Below the pieces are notes generated by a model. It was not told the origin of the DNA, did no database searches, and was given only the letters and a program-made list of their open reading frames with translations. DNA of 64,000 nucleotides, from assembly GCF_009389715.1 (NCBI RefSeq), contig NC_052401.1:3197530-3261529 (forward strand). The letters run 5' to 3'. This DNA comes from Phoenix dactylifera. Taxonomy: Eukaryota; Streptophyta; Magnoliopsida; Arecales; Arecaceae. The stretch's first letter is position 1. Every line of letters starts with the position of its first letter. Positions 38,172-50,989 of the stretch are shown one piece after another. Made by a program: the position numbers and the translations under genes.

Positions 38172-40545
38172 TATCAACAACATACAATATTCTTGTTGTC
38201 CCATTATATTCTCATATCAACAACAATTGCAAATTAAATATGCAAATATATCAAACATAGATGAACAACACATGAAAAATGAAAAAACTTAGGTTGGGTT
38301 TTAATCCCTGGCCCAAGCCCGGCCCATTTACTAAACGTGCCTATTTTCTTGTCCTAGCCAGACTTGTCGTGCCTAAAATATTGGTCCAAGCTTGCCCAAA
38401 ACTCTCTAGGTTTGAGCGGGCCGGGCTGGCCTCTCGGCCCGTGAACAAGTCTAACAGCTAAGCAAAGCAGCCTTGATGCGAGGAAAGGTCCTTACTCTAT
38501 CAACAATAAAAGGAATTAGAAAAGAAAAAAAAAGGCGAAGCAATCTTCATCACCTCTCCCTCACCCCTTTTGTTGAGCCTCTCCTCTGATTCCTCCTCAT
38601 TTTTATTAAAGCAATCTTCTAGCCACTTCACTTTTCAGTCATCCATCACATGTCCTAGCCACACCTAATTCTTCCAGGGAACAGCCCATATGCCCTTCCT
38701 GTTCCATTAACCAAGTCGGCCCACTCACCAACCCAAGGTGCAACATGGTTGAGCTTGGACCAATTCTTTTTTTTTTTCGAGCTTGGTCGAGACTATCTCA
38801 AACTGGTTAGGCAATTGATGAGTCGAGGTTAAACAGGATTCTCTTTGCTCAACTTGAAACTTGCTCAAACTAGCTAGGCAATTGATGAGTCGAGGTCGAA
38901 CTAGATTCTCTTTGCCCAACTCAGGCTCGAGTAGGGATGTTTGTTGCCTCTAAGTCGAGAATGTTTACGCCTAGCTCGCTCATGTTCAACTTGTTTATAT
39001 CCTTACCGAGTTGCAAACTAATGTCCTCCTGTGGGTATGTGTGCCTTTTTACCATCAAAAAATACGCTCTAAAAGAGGGAGATGGTGACACTTTCGTTTG
39101 CCTTTTTTTTAAGGATCTAAAAATGGTTGAAAACCATGATGGGCCATGGATTGGATCAAATCCAATATTCTCTTGTGCAGTTATAATAATTAAAAAAATT
39201 AAAATTGTTATATTTTCATCTCTTACTAATAATATGGGCGAAAGTTTATCGACAATATGTACCCAAGTCTTAATCAGCTTTACAAAACATAACAAAATGT
39301 GTTATCAGCTATTTTTGTCAAGAAGACACCAATTAGATAAGCTCATATGTTGATGTCATGTCGATGAAAATTGTTAGCCATATGAGACGTCAACTAAACT
39401 TAAACCTTTTTTGGGTTTAATTAGCGTTGCTTATAGTCATTATATCCGGTTCCTTTTATTTGACATAGATTGTGTCTAGTTATTAATCCAAAATCCCTTC
39501 TTTTTAAACACTACCTAGGCAGGTATCATGGTCAACTTCTTGTTTCTTTCTATTTGTTGATGATCAATAGGAATGAAGCCCCTCTACATTTGATGAATAT
39601 GCAAACAGCCAAGTTTATCCGCCTTTGCAAGATCTCAAATCTTCCCCCATGTAGGGCCCAATATTTTAAAGTTCAATACTTGGTAAACAACAATCTTGAC
39701 GGAGTAGGCAAAGAGAGTGAGAGCCAATGTTGAATCTTTCATATTCAAATGAATCTTGATGTACTGAATTTTGCTGTGGGATGACTCGAGTAGGGTGACC
39801 CTCATCATCCAAAGGCCATAAAATAACCACATGATGCGACCTCAGAGTGCATCGCGTCAATTTGTTGAATGTGCGACGGACAGGTAAACTATGGAATACA
39901 GAAAGGATAGCATAGTTTTCCATCACAAAAAAAGAAAAGAAAGGACAACATAGTTATATATGCTTTCAAATTCTACAGCCAAACCTAGTCTACTAAAGGG
40001 ACAAAAAAAAAAGCACAGTTGCAACTTGAAAGAACAAAAAAATTCAAAAACAAAAATTATAAACAACATATAACGGAATTTGGTAATTATCAAGCATATT
40101 TCAAGGTTTTGCAACTATGGATCATCCATTTGCTTAGCAACCAGATATTCGAATTCGATTAAGTATTTATAGTGCAGGTGTCTCCCTACCTTTTTTTAAA
40201 AGGGATATGGCCATTTCAAAGATTAAAAAAATAGAAAGTTCTACTTTTACTAATTTTGGTGAAATTATTGCAAATCTTATCAATATACAAAATAGAGATG
40301 GATATTGAATGCATATAAGCAGTAGGTCATCGGAGTTATATTTGGGAGGTCATTACTAGATTTAGTGTTATAATAGCAAATATTAGACCAATTCCAAAAC
40401 AAAAAAGGAATATTGGTGCATATATATAAGCAGGAGGATATAATGGGTCAGCAAGTGGGATAATTGCATGTAATGGTCCGTTAGGGTGACATCGTGATAC
40501 CGTCCTTGTAGCCAATTTGAAGGCTTTGATCTCATCAAGGTTACA
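38172..40545. other. Upstream flank of YUCCA copy E
   Basis: Collinear with 29,917-32,138 before copy D but more diverged. A TATA-like TATATATAAG lies at 40,421-40,430. An extra GGGCCGGGCTGGCC-containing stretch is present near 38,400-38,455. No gene recognised; the - strand frames (for example 38,921-39,295) have counterparts before copy D but are not protein-like. Confidence 0.55.
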
Positions 40546-41661
40546 ATAAAGAAGGAGGTGCTGATCGTGGGAGTTGGTCCGTCAGGCCTTGCTACTGTTG
40601 CATGCCTAAACATATTGTCCATCCCAAACATCATATTAGAGAAGGAGGATTGTAGTGCTTCTCTTTGGAGGAGGAGAACATATGATCATCTGAGCTTTAC
40701 CTTGCCAAGCAATTTTGTGAGCTGCCACACATGCCTTACCATAGCATGACCCCAACCTTCATACCCAAGGATGAATTCATCTAGTACTTGGATAACTATC
40801 AAGCACATTTCAAGCTTAATATTCTTTATTGCACCATTGTTGATTCTGCTAATTATGACAAATACAGAGGAACATGGAGCATAACGGCTCATGACAAGGT
40901 CACAAGGGAGGTCAAAGAGTACAAGGCAAAGTTCTTGGTCGTGGCCACCGGAGAGAATAGTAAAGGGATGATACCGAATATCCCAAGTTTGAAGACCTTC
41001 TCTGGGGAGGTCATCCTCGATCTCTTCTTTTTATAAGTCGGGGGGCTGCTTACACTGGCAAAAATGTTCTAGTTGTTGGAAGCGGTAACTTTGGCATAGA
41101 GGTTGCGGAAGCGGTAAATATTGCTTATGATCTCTCAAACTTTGGAGCAAAAACCGCCATTGGAATCCAAAACCCGGTAACTTGATAGACCCTGTAACAT
41201 GGTCTACATTAGTTTTACAATTTGCTTTATAGGATTTTGTATGTTTTATTCAATGTAGTTGTATCCAATATTTCATACTTGCAAATATAATCAATATCAT
41301 GCTAGAAAAACACAAATAGGTTGGATTCGCTACATTTTTAAACATCATATGTCCCTTGTGAATGCACAGCTAGTGCAACTAAGGATAATCCATAGGTGTG
41401 GTATTTTATTAACCAGAACATATTTGTGAAGTAGATGTAATTTTACTTTTGGGCTCTTGTAACAGTTCCATGTGATGAGCAAGAAGTTGATGTACATGGG
41501 GATGGTTTTAGCAAAATAGCTCAATGTCAGTTTGGTGGGCACCTCGCTTCTTATGCTTAGCAATCTCAAGTACAGGGATTTGTCCAAATATGCAATTACA
41601 GGGCCAAAACTAGGCCCTCACTCTCTTAAGATTGCGACCGGTAGATCTGCGGTTATGGGGA
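40546..41661 (+). pseudogene. YUC: YUCCA-like pseudogene, copy E (decayed, 3'-truncated)
   Basis: Homologous to copies B-D but clearly dead. The start codon position reads ATA (40,546-40,548). One base is lost in the KLHLAKQ stretch (near 40,693), shifting the frame. A TAG stands where others have CAG (IQYLDNY stretch, near 40,782). The region before the NADPH motif carries small insertions (near 41,010-41,040 and 41,095-41,120). Exon 2 starts at 41,466 and has a TAG at 41,517-41,519. Homology stops near 41,661 inside exon 2; exons 3 and 4 are absent. Between exons 1 and 2 the intron is still recognisable. Confidence 0.9.
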
Positions 41662-41891
41662 TATTTAATATCTAAATGTTGGTCTATATTCAATATTTCC
41701 AATATTTGGATTTTCAAAAAACTTGTTCAAAAGCACTATGTCCATTTAAAAATTTGATTAAAGATCTATGTTATTGCTTTTCTTATAAATTATGAATCTG
41801 GAATAGAGATTTTACTTACAATTCTTCCTATAGGAAGTTGTTAAGAAATGATAACAAATTGCTTATTTTGAATTATATATATATATACACA

Positions 41892-42290
41892 CACACACAC
41901 ACGTATTGGCATGTCTCTAATCCCACATTGATTTTGTGTTGGGAAGATCTTGGATACCTATATAGGGCTAAAGAACTCAAGTAATACCTTCCTTGCCTTT
42001 TTAGATGAAGTCCTATTTTGTTACAAATGGCATCAGAGCAAACTCGATGATGGCCTATGTGGATTAGGGGATAATGTACCATAAACCTATTTTGGACTTT
42101 ATTGGATTTGGATTCTAAGCCTAGTGAGAATGCTAGAGCTTAAATGGAGAGAGTGTGTAAGATCTCATGCTGGTATATATTTAGTTCTATATTAGTTGTA
42201 TGCTGGGAAGATCTTGGATATTTATATAGGATCAAGAAACTCAAATAATATCTTTCAGCATCTATTGGGATGAAGGTATAGATTGTTACA
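41892..42290 (+). mobile_element. TRIM-type LTR element between YUCCA E and F
   Basis: Two short direct repeats (about 41,892-42,025 and 42,156-42,290) share GGGAAGATCTTGGATA and end GTTACA. They flank a short interior that starts with a primer-binding-site-like TGGCATCAGAGC (Met-tRNA type). No coding capacity, as is normal for TRIMs. The left LTR runs into an (AT)n(AC)n microsatellite (41,873-41,902). Same family as the copies at 51,458 and 63,110. An old fossil, judging by the divergence of the two LTRs. Confidence 0.75.
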
Positions 42291-42437
42291 CTTTTGTTTT
42301 AAAGGAAGGCCTAAACTTGTTAACAACCATATGGCATTAGTTTTTCACTTGCAAACCCTAGCATACTGACTAATTGGTATGTCAACTAGCAAGCAGTTAT
42401 CAAAAGGACACTAATGGTTATAGATGCATCTATTATA

Positions 42438-42850
42438 TGTGTGTGTGTGTGTGAAATGAAGGTTTAGTATATGCAAAATTCTAAAATCGCTATATGGATG
42501 TCTATATGAATGATGTCGATATTAATGTGCTAGGCCTTTATTAAAGTTTATTACTTAATATACAATAATTATTAATGTTGTCAGTATTAATCTGCTTGGC
42601 TATTGAAATCTTCTATTTATTATAATTCTTTATATTGTTATATATTTGCGTGTGTGTATATGTGAAACGAAGGTTCGGTTTATGTAGAATTCCCAAATCG
42701 CAATGTGGATGTCTATACGAATGATGTCGATATTAATGTGCTAGGCCTTCGTTATAGTTTATTGCTTAATATACAATAATTATTAATTTTGTCGAAAATA
42801 TTGTCCTTGACTATTCAAACCTTTTATTTATTATAATTTTTATATTGCTA
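42438..42850. repeat. Tandem repeat of about 211 bp, two copies
   Basis: The first unit starts at the (TG)n run near 42,438 and the second at TGCGTGTGTGTATATGTGAAACG near 42,648. Shared stretches include ATGATGTCGATATTAATGTG and TTAATATACAATAATTATTAAT. The offset of TAGGCCTT is 211 bp. Non-coding; lies 0.4-0.8 kb before YUCCA copy F. Confidence 0.8.
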
Positions 42851-43276
42851 TATTTCATTTTATCAATACTTGACAAAAGGAGAAAAAAATCATACTTAAG
42901 GCTACTATTAGTGATGCCGGTATTAATGATGGGATTTATTGCATGGAGACTCTTTCGTAAAGCTTTTTTGTTCACCATGTAAATGCCGGTATTAGTAGCG
43001 GAATTTTTTACTTGACTGTCGTTAACCAAGGAACCATTACATGCCAAGAACCCTCCTATCATCCTACAACAAACAGGCTGACAAGTAGTTTATAAGTTTG
43101 TCACTCTCCAACAAATTTTGGCTCTTTCTTATCTCTTCATTAATTATGCGCACGAACTTCTTCTATGGTATCCACCTTTTTAGAAGGTTTGGAGGGTTGG
43201 GAAATCCCATAAGCAAAACCTTAGAGATCATAGAGAGGCAGAGAGTGGGATAAGCACCATCCATCCCTTAGGAACC
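42851..43276 (+). promoter_or_regulatory. Upstream region of YUCCA copy F
   Basis: AT-rich, unlike the B-D promoters. I see no convincing TATA box at the usual distance. A pyrimidine/purine stretch (AGAGATCATAGAGAGGCAGAGAG) near 43,222-43,247 probably belongs to the 5' UTR. Confidence 0.35.
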
Positions 43277-45763
43277 ATGGAAGATCTTGTTTTAATTATT
43301 GGTTGTGGCCCTTCGGGACTTGCCATGGCTACTTGCCTTGCAGTCCTCTCCATTCCCTTCATTATACTGGAGAAGGAGGATTGTATTGCTTCATTATGGA
43401 AGAAGAGAACTTATGATTGCGTGAAGCTACATTTAGCTAAACAATTTTGTGCGTTGCCTCACATGCCTTTCTCCTCGACAACCCCAACATTCATTCCCAA
43501 AGCTAAGTTCATCCAATATTTGGATGAATATGCTGAGCGTTTCAATATAAACCCTATGTACAACATGAATGTGGAGTCAGCTACGTATAATCGGGGCACC
43601 AAAAATTGGATTGTCACAGCCTGCAACACTATATCCGGGGAGGTCAAAAGATACGCAGGAAAGTTTCTTATTGTGGCAACCGGGGAGAACAGCAAGAGCT
43701 TTATTCCAAACTTTCCTGGGCTAAATAGCTTCACTGGTGTGGTCATCCATTCATCATACTACAAATCGGGGGCCCCATATGCAGGACAAAATGTCTTGGT
43801 GGTCGGCAGTGGCAACTCGGGGATGGAGATCGCTTATGATCTCGCCAAGTTTGGTGCAAAAACTTGGATTTGTGTTCGAAGCGCGGTATATAAATTTTGC
43901 ATCACAATATCTTGTTTATGATTCACAATGCAATTTTACTTTAGTTAGTGTTTGCATGCCTAGGATTTTTCCGTTATCTAATGTTGTTCAATTACTTCTA
44001 AATTTTATCAATAAATAGCACAACATAGATCATTACTTCTTGTTAAATTCTTATTATGACGTCTGTCGTTGCTTTCTTTTCTTGTTCATGCGAGAGAGTT
44101 GTCCAATAATGGATTTGTTCTCCTTTTTAACATTGTTTGCTTTGGCTATTCAAGCACATATGCATGCAAGTGATGCTATTAGATCACTAATTATGTTTGT
44201 TTTGGGGTGTCAACTAGTCTAATTTTTGTTCACGACAAACACCATTATAAGGCATCCAAGATGCGCACTTGTGGAATACTTCTTTTTAAAGTATTGGAAA
44301 CCTAAATCAAAATTTAGTAGGTCAAGTTCAATGACAGACTAGACTCGAGAACTATAAAAAATAAATTCTACGCGCGTCTGTGAACTATAAAAGAAAAAAA
44401 AAAAAAGGGGTTTGTACCGGATTGGTTCCGGTTCGAACCGGTCTGGTAGGCGGCCGGTATGTCTACCGGGACCGGTTCAGTATATCTTGGATTCTGGTGT
44501 GATAATCATCAAGGAACTAATAATTTGGAATGGAGCATGGGTGGTAGTTCCCAATAGGTAAAATCTTCATTGGAAGAGTGCAGATTTGTCCTCATGATGA
44601 ACCCATTCTATTTTGAGTCTCTAACCCCACATGGATTGGAACATATCCAGTGCTCTTACCTCTTATTCTCTGGCATGTAAGCTGGGGCATACAATAGATG
44701 ATTATGATCATTAATGGGGATTTGTATTGCTTTTGTAAATCCTTAGCTATAAAAGCTATAAAACAACAAAGAATTAAACTTTTGGTGCTATGCATTGTAA
44801 ATTACAGATTAAGATATAATGCAAAAGAAGTAAATTTATATTAACAATTAGCATCTAATTAATTTCCTATTAATTAGCAATGTTATTTTGTCATTTTACA
44901 TTCCAGTATATCAATGCACTTATCAAATGTAGATCATGAATGTGATGGTGATTATGTGATAAAAATTTTGCAGTTCCATGTTGTTACAAAAGAAATGATA
45001 TATTTGGGAATGAAACTCTTGAAGTACCTTCCAGTGTTCCTGGTCGATGCCCTTGTTGTCCTGCTTGCTAACTTTAGATTTGGAGATCTGTCCAAGTATG
45101 GCATCGTTAGGCCCAAGAAGGGTCCATTTCTCCTTAAGGCTACAAGCCGCAGGTCTCCCGTCATAGACGTTGGAACAGTTGACAAAATCAAAGCTGGGGA
45201 GATTCAGGTACCAGTGACCATCTCAAGTTTCCAAACTATTTTCATATCATATTATGTTCTTAAAATAATTTTCGAAACAAGGAGATATTATGGAGTAAGG
45301 CCTGATGAGTGTATGTCTTGTATTATATACTTTTTCATAGTACTAGTATTATGTCTGGTAACAGGTCCTACCAGCAATGACAAGTATCAATGGCAATGAA
45401 ATTGTATTCTCGGATGGAAAATCACATTATTTTGATGCTATCGTTTTTGCTACTGGATATAAAAGTTCAGCAAACTGTTGGCTCCAGGTAGGAAATTTAT
45501 TTATTTATTTGGCTTGAAGAAAGAAATATCATACGGGTCTCCTTCTTGATTTTTGACTGCTAATTTTTTTTTTTCTGTTGGATGAGGATGACCTTTTAAA
45601 TGAGCAAGGATTCCCGAAACAAAAATTTCCCCACCATTGGAAGGGGAAGAATGGTGTTTATTTTGCCGGGCTATCAGGAATGGGACTTGCAGGCGTTTCA
45701 AGGGATGCTCAAAATATAGCAAACGACATCCATATGATCCTAAAAGCAAACGGAGCTATGTAA
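43277..45763 (+). CDS. YUC: YUCCA-type flavin monooxygenase, copy F (diverged, intact)
   Basis: Complete four-exon gene: 43,277-43,885, 44,974-45,207, 45,365-45,487 and 45,587-45,763, all phase 0, giving 380 residues. Exon lengths 609, 234 and 123 equal those of copies B-D; only exon 4 differs (177 against 168 bp), ending ILKANGAM. Motifs: GCGPSG (9-14, Cys in place of the usual Ala), [26 protein letters not shown] (152-162), GSGNSG (177-182) and FATGY. Predicted reaction: indole-3-pyruvate to indole-3-acetic acid. Intron 1 is much longer (1.1 kb) than in the array copies. It shares no flanking sequence with them, so it is an older paralogue and perhaps the founder type. Confidence 0.93.
44411..44490. 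repeat. CCGG-rich interspersed repeat in intron 1 of YUCCA copy F
   Basis: Short run of repeated GGTTCCGGTTCGAACCGG/TACCGGGACCGGTT words on an otherwise AT-rich background, following a poly-A stretch. Similar word composition to 55,590-55,756. Probably a miniature repeat; its ends are not definable by eye. Confidence 0.45.
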
Positions 45764-47279
45764 GTTGTTGATCAGTGCTGTTTGACTGTAATAAATTTTG
45801 GAAGATCTGGTATGAATGGCTTTGAATAGAGACTTGTCAAACATTATGTAATATAGCAAAGTATGGATGGTTCTGTTTGTATTGCTTATCAGAGACGTCT
45901 GCTTCAATAATTTTTGAGATGGTCATGGTATGTTGGATGTTGATTAAATCATATCACAGTTTCAGACTGCCTGGTCTAGGTTAAAAGATGGTATCGGAGG
46001 TCGGGCTTCGCCGCACTCAGCCAGACCCGATCCGCTGAAAACTGACTGGAATTGTGTGGAATTAGGGGAATGGAGAGTGTGGAACTGTGGGTACTTAGGG
46101 AAAGATCAAGCTTTCAAAGGTAAAGATTGAGTCAATATTATCGGCAGGGAAAGATGGAGCTTTTAAAGGTAAAGTTTGAATACATCCAAATGATGCTAAG
46201 AACAAAGAGAGCCATGTAAATTGAACAGCACTGTTTTGATCAATATGGTTGGAGTGCATGCCTTAGAATACGACATTTTTCAAACATAATGAAAATAGCA
46301 AAATATGGATAGTTTGGTTTGTATTGCTTTTCAACAATGGGTACCTTTTACCAGAAAAATAGGTATTGATATGGTCATCAAATGTCCAAGTTGATTAAAT
46401 GGTATCATGATTTCACATTTGCGAACAAATGGTGCAGATTAAAATTGGTACGATGCAAATGGGTTGGTTCAGACTGGTTCAGGCTAGGTCAGCATTAGTC
46501 CTCTACCTGATCCTAGATGGTTGATAATTCCTGTGGCACTACCAACATGTCCTTAATGCAACGTCAAACTAGAAATTAGAAACTGGGTTGTTTTGGGGGC
46601 TTCAAATAATTGAATGATAGGGTGTAGAATAATGGGTACGGCCAAAATGTGAAAGAAAAGGATACATTTCATCCCCCAAAAGATGGAATGGGGGTGATAT
46701 CGATCTTTTAACAGCAAGATGGGGTCAGTGTTACCCATTCATCGGGTAATTAGCTGCAAAACTACGGAATCTTATCCAATAAACCGGCTCCATCAACTAA
46801 TAACTGAGATTCTAAAGGAATTAAATTCAAACTCTAAAATATGGAGTTGATTTAGGGAAGTTTTGATAAGAAGAGATGCACCTTTCATGAGCATATATGT
46901 GGTTGCATGAATAGGAAGTGTATGAAATGGCATGTAGACACAAATCGTGAGCAGAATCCATGGAAGGAAGTACTCCAGAGGGACACAATTATTCTTGCTG
47001 CAAGAAGAACCCGTGAGTCGCGGCGAAAATTTCCATGCATGCAAAGTGCCGCCGAACTAAACGGATCACGAGCTCCTCGTCCGGCCGCATTATCGTACAT
47101 CTCGGAGCACGTTAAGCCACAGCTCCCTCCCACTACGAACCCACCGCTTCCTTGGAGTCGGTTCGAAAATTGCCAGCCATGGAGTACTAAATTTACTCCG
47201 CGGATTACCATAATCCCGTGAGCTATCTTATTATATTAGTGCTATTCCAGAGGCTGGCTCCTGACGTGGGAAATGAGAC
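45764..47279. other. Intergenic region, YUCCA F to polygalacturonase
   Basis: No gene recognised. It holds the probable 3' UTR of copy F and the promoter of the polygalacturonase-like gene. Short frames at 46,885-47,221 overlap on both strands and look like chance frames. Confidence 0.5.
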
Positions 47280-50200
47280 ATGGAACTCCCGCAGAAGCCA
47301 TGGCTCGCTTGCAAGGCATGGTGGTGGGGTGGTCTGAGGCGGCCTTCATGTGCCATCCTCCTCGGAACCATGGCCCTTTTGGGCCTTTCATGGCTCCAGA
47401 CCACCCCTTCCCGGGTGGCGGTGGTGCCGGCGATAACACCGCCGGCCCCTGATGATGTCGGTGCCGGGCCGGTGAGAAGCTGCTCCAGCTTCTACCGGCC
47501 CGGCCGGTCAAGAGGGGTGGTCTTTTCTATTGAAAGATTTGGTGGGGTGGGAGACGGCAAGGCTTCAAACACTGAGGCGTTTCGGAGGGCTATGGATCAT
47601 CTCAGGAAGTTTGGAGACAAGGGTGGGTCTCAACTCAATGTTCCAAAGGGGAGATGGGTCACCGGAAGCTTTAATCTCACCAGCAACTTCACTTTGTTTT
47701 TGGAGAAGGGAGCAGTTATCTTGGGGTCACAGGTATTCTCATGGAGTCCTATATATTGAATATTAAGTAATAAAGCTGTTCTTGATTTTTATTGGACCAA
47801 CAGTATAATTTAGCTTGAGGTTTTGATTACTAGAACAGGGGGGTTATAGTTTGTAGGCAATGAAAGGGACTATGATGAGGCCGGAAATTAATTTATATTT
47901 TCGTTTTGTTCTTTTGATATAAAACGAGAGTGGTTATTGAAAGCTTTGATGTTAAACTGTCATGGTTTTCTGAATTATACCTTTGGATTGGAAACAATAA
48001 AAGATGATGCCGCACAAAATATAGTAATTTTTAGAAACTTTATTGTGAAAAATTGAGATAATCTTGGAGCCCTGTTTTTCTAAATTCGTGATAATCTATA
48101 TCGATTTATGCAGCAATTCTCATTTATACTTCTCTTATTTTTTATCCATCTTCTTGATATAAGGAAATGGAATTTGGATTGCTCTGTTTAGGATCCCAAG
48201 GAGTGGCCTGTTATAGAGGCCTTGCCGTCGTATGGACGTGGGAGGGAGAGATGGGGAGGGCGCCATATCAGCCTCATCCATGGGGATGGACTCACTGATG
48301 TTGTTATTACCGGTACACCTACTTCTGCCATGTATGAATTTTCCTCTCTGCTATGAAGCTGTGATTTTATTTGACTCACTTCCAATGCTTCACCATGGTT
48401 TACCATGAGTAGTTGTCTCTTCTCTAAAGCAAAGTATTAAGGTACCATCAACAATACCAACTTCAGATAATTGGATCGAATCCGAGCGTAGTCGCAATTA
48501 AGGTTGTTTGCGTCGGACTTGTAGTAAGATGGCTGGCCTCTTGTTGCATGAGGACATAAATTTACTAAGGATTCAATCACATAGTACAGGGCACATGCAA
48601 TGGTTCTACTTGTAGATGAATTTAGTTTGGATACCTAAGAAGGAAAATTTGAAAACTATTATAGGATATGTGAGAATATAGAAGAAAAAAAAAATTGTGC
48701 TGATAGAGGATATGTAAGTCCATGTTGGAGTTGCTCCAAAGGGCATAGTGCTTGTTGAATTAGATAAGGGTTACACTAGAGTTAGTGGATGTGCAAGCTC
48801 TGAGTTGGTATATATAGCCCATTCCCCACTTCCACATGATTCATGTTAATAGTCCCCATTCTCAACTTGGCTTCTCTCTCTCACCTTGTCTAGTTAATCA
48901 CAGCCTTCAAAGGTGCTAAACCAAATTGATGCACTGGTATGTCATAGCAGTGAACTACTACTTTTGCAAAGACATCAATGGTGCACATCCAATAGCCATT
49001 GCAGACAGGATGATAACATGGAAGAGACTCACCAGCCTATGCTTTTCAAATATTCCCGACAAACTTTACAAGTGATGTACAGAACTTATATATCTCAAGA
49101 TAAAAGAACTTTCTTCGAGACAGACAAACAATTATGGTTCTTTTTCTCCCTCAGATGCATCCCGAACTTTAACCCATAAACCAATTACCTGGTGTCATGA
49201 ATTTTCACAAACTGCCACTGACAGTAATATGCACTTTGTCAGACAACCACCTATCTTCATTTGCAAAACTGTTGCCCAAAATTAGGAGATTGACACAATG
49301 TTGAAGACATGAATTCATGAAAAATAATTCAAAGATTATGTGGGTACTAATTAGCTTATCCTTCCTTAGATAATTTCATCGTATATAGTCACCACACATC
49401 TGATCTTCATCTAAGGAATCCTAGATGAGTACATTCACTTATGTCCATTTGTTTTTCTTTTTGCTCTTTGAAATATGCTGATGTACTGTGTAAAGTCTTT
49501 CTTTCACAGCGTCCTCCTTGTATTTTTCTTTTTTCCCCTTATTTTTTTGTTTCTTAGTTCCTTGTAGATGTTCTTTATTATTATAAATACTGAAGTAACC
49601 CTTGGTTTACAGGACAGAATGGGAGCATCGATGGGCAAGGAAGGATGTGGTGGGATATGTGGTGGAATAGAACACTGGAACGCACTAGGGGCCATCTCCT
49701 TGAATTGGTTAATTCAAACAACATTTTAATCTCCAACCTCACCTTCCTCAATTCTCCTTTTTGGACAATTCATCCAGTTTACTGCAGGTAAAATCTTCCT
49801 GAACTTAAGCTTTCATGGTCGCTTCAGATTACTTCTCCATTATCCTCTAAACTAACAGACAGCTTTTATGTCCCCTCAGTGATGTGGTAATAAAAAATTT
49901 AACAGTTTTGGCACCTCTTCATTCTCCAAACACTGACGGGATCGATCCAGGTAGGTTAATTTTTTCTGTATTAATCTTACTCAGTTGGTTCATTTAAACA
50001 AAATTTCAACAGATTCTAGGAATGATCTTTTACCAGATAGTCTGGAATTGTTGTTCTAAAACTATATTTCCTCAAGCTTTTGCATACAACAGTTTACCGT
50101 TTCCATAATTATAGCAACATATTAACTTCAGAGTTGTTTTTGGATATATAAGAAGGCAAATTATGACCTCAAATCCATTAGAATGTTGAAATGGAAAATG

Positions 50201-50989
50201 GCGCTTTTACTAGAATTTTCAATGTCCACGATATTTTCCTTTTTCTGGCTATATGCTTTATCAAATAAAAGCATTGAAACATAAAAATAACCTCAACTTT
50301 TAGTTCAAAATTTCTACCAAATCCAATTGCTAATTCTTCTAGCATATATTTCAGACTCGAGTACAAATGTGTGTATCGAAGACTGTTACATCGAGAGTGG
50401 GGATGATCTAGTTGCTGTAAAGAGTGGATGGGATCAGTATGGTATTTCCATGGCTCGTCCTAGCTCAAACATTGTTATCAGAAGGGTTTCAGGCACCACT
50501 CCCACCTGCTCAGGTGTCGGAATTGGAAGCGAAATGTCTGGTGGGATATCCAATGTGGTGGTGGAAGATCTGCATGTCTGGGATTCTGCTGCTGCAGTTC
50601 GAGTGAAGACAGATATGGGCAGAGGGGGATATGTTAGCAACATTACAATAACTAATGTGAAAATGGAGAGGGTTAAAATACCTATAAGATTCAGCAGGGG
50701 TTCCAACGACCACCCTGATGAGGGCTGGGACAGAAAGGCACTTCCTAGAATCAATGGTGTTTACATCAGCAATGTTTTTGGTCTCAGCATAGAGAAAGCA
50801 CCAGTTTTAGAGGGCATCAAGGGTGCAAAGTTTGAAGGTCTCTGTTTGAGAAATGTTAGTTTGGGTGGTTTAGGCCCTGAGGCTAAATGGCGTTGTGAAT
50901 TTGTTGCTGGAGAAGCCTATGATGTGTCCCCAGTACCATGCCTCCAGCTTAGGAGCAATGGATCTAAATCTTGGTGCAAGCACACCTAA
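47280..50989 (+). CDS. Polygalacturonase-like glycoside hydrolase family 28 protein
   Basis: Pectin-backbone hydrolase family, probably cell-wall or Golgi located. Exons 47,280-47,732, 48,192-48,312, 49,613-49,787, 49,880-49,950 and 50,355-50,989 give 484 residues. An N-terminal hydrophobic stretch (about residues 25-40, AILLGTMALLGLSWL) suggests a signal anchor. Then come FGGVGDGKASNTEAF, NTDGIDPDSS (first catalytic Asp motif), ESGDDLVAVKSG (Asp-Asp motif), GVGIGSEMSGG and RVKT. The usual GHG motif reads GVG, so the His is missing. As I recall, this is typical of a plant clade of probable polygalacturonases rather than damage. The frame is open throughout. Intron 2 (1.3 kb) shows nothing recognisable. 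A TRIM element lies about 470 bp downstream. Confidence 0.92.

Noticed and set aside
41873-41902. (AT)n(AC)n run as a possible regulatory element
   Set aside because: Ordinary microsatellite at the edge of a TRIM LTR.
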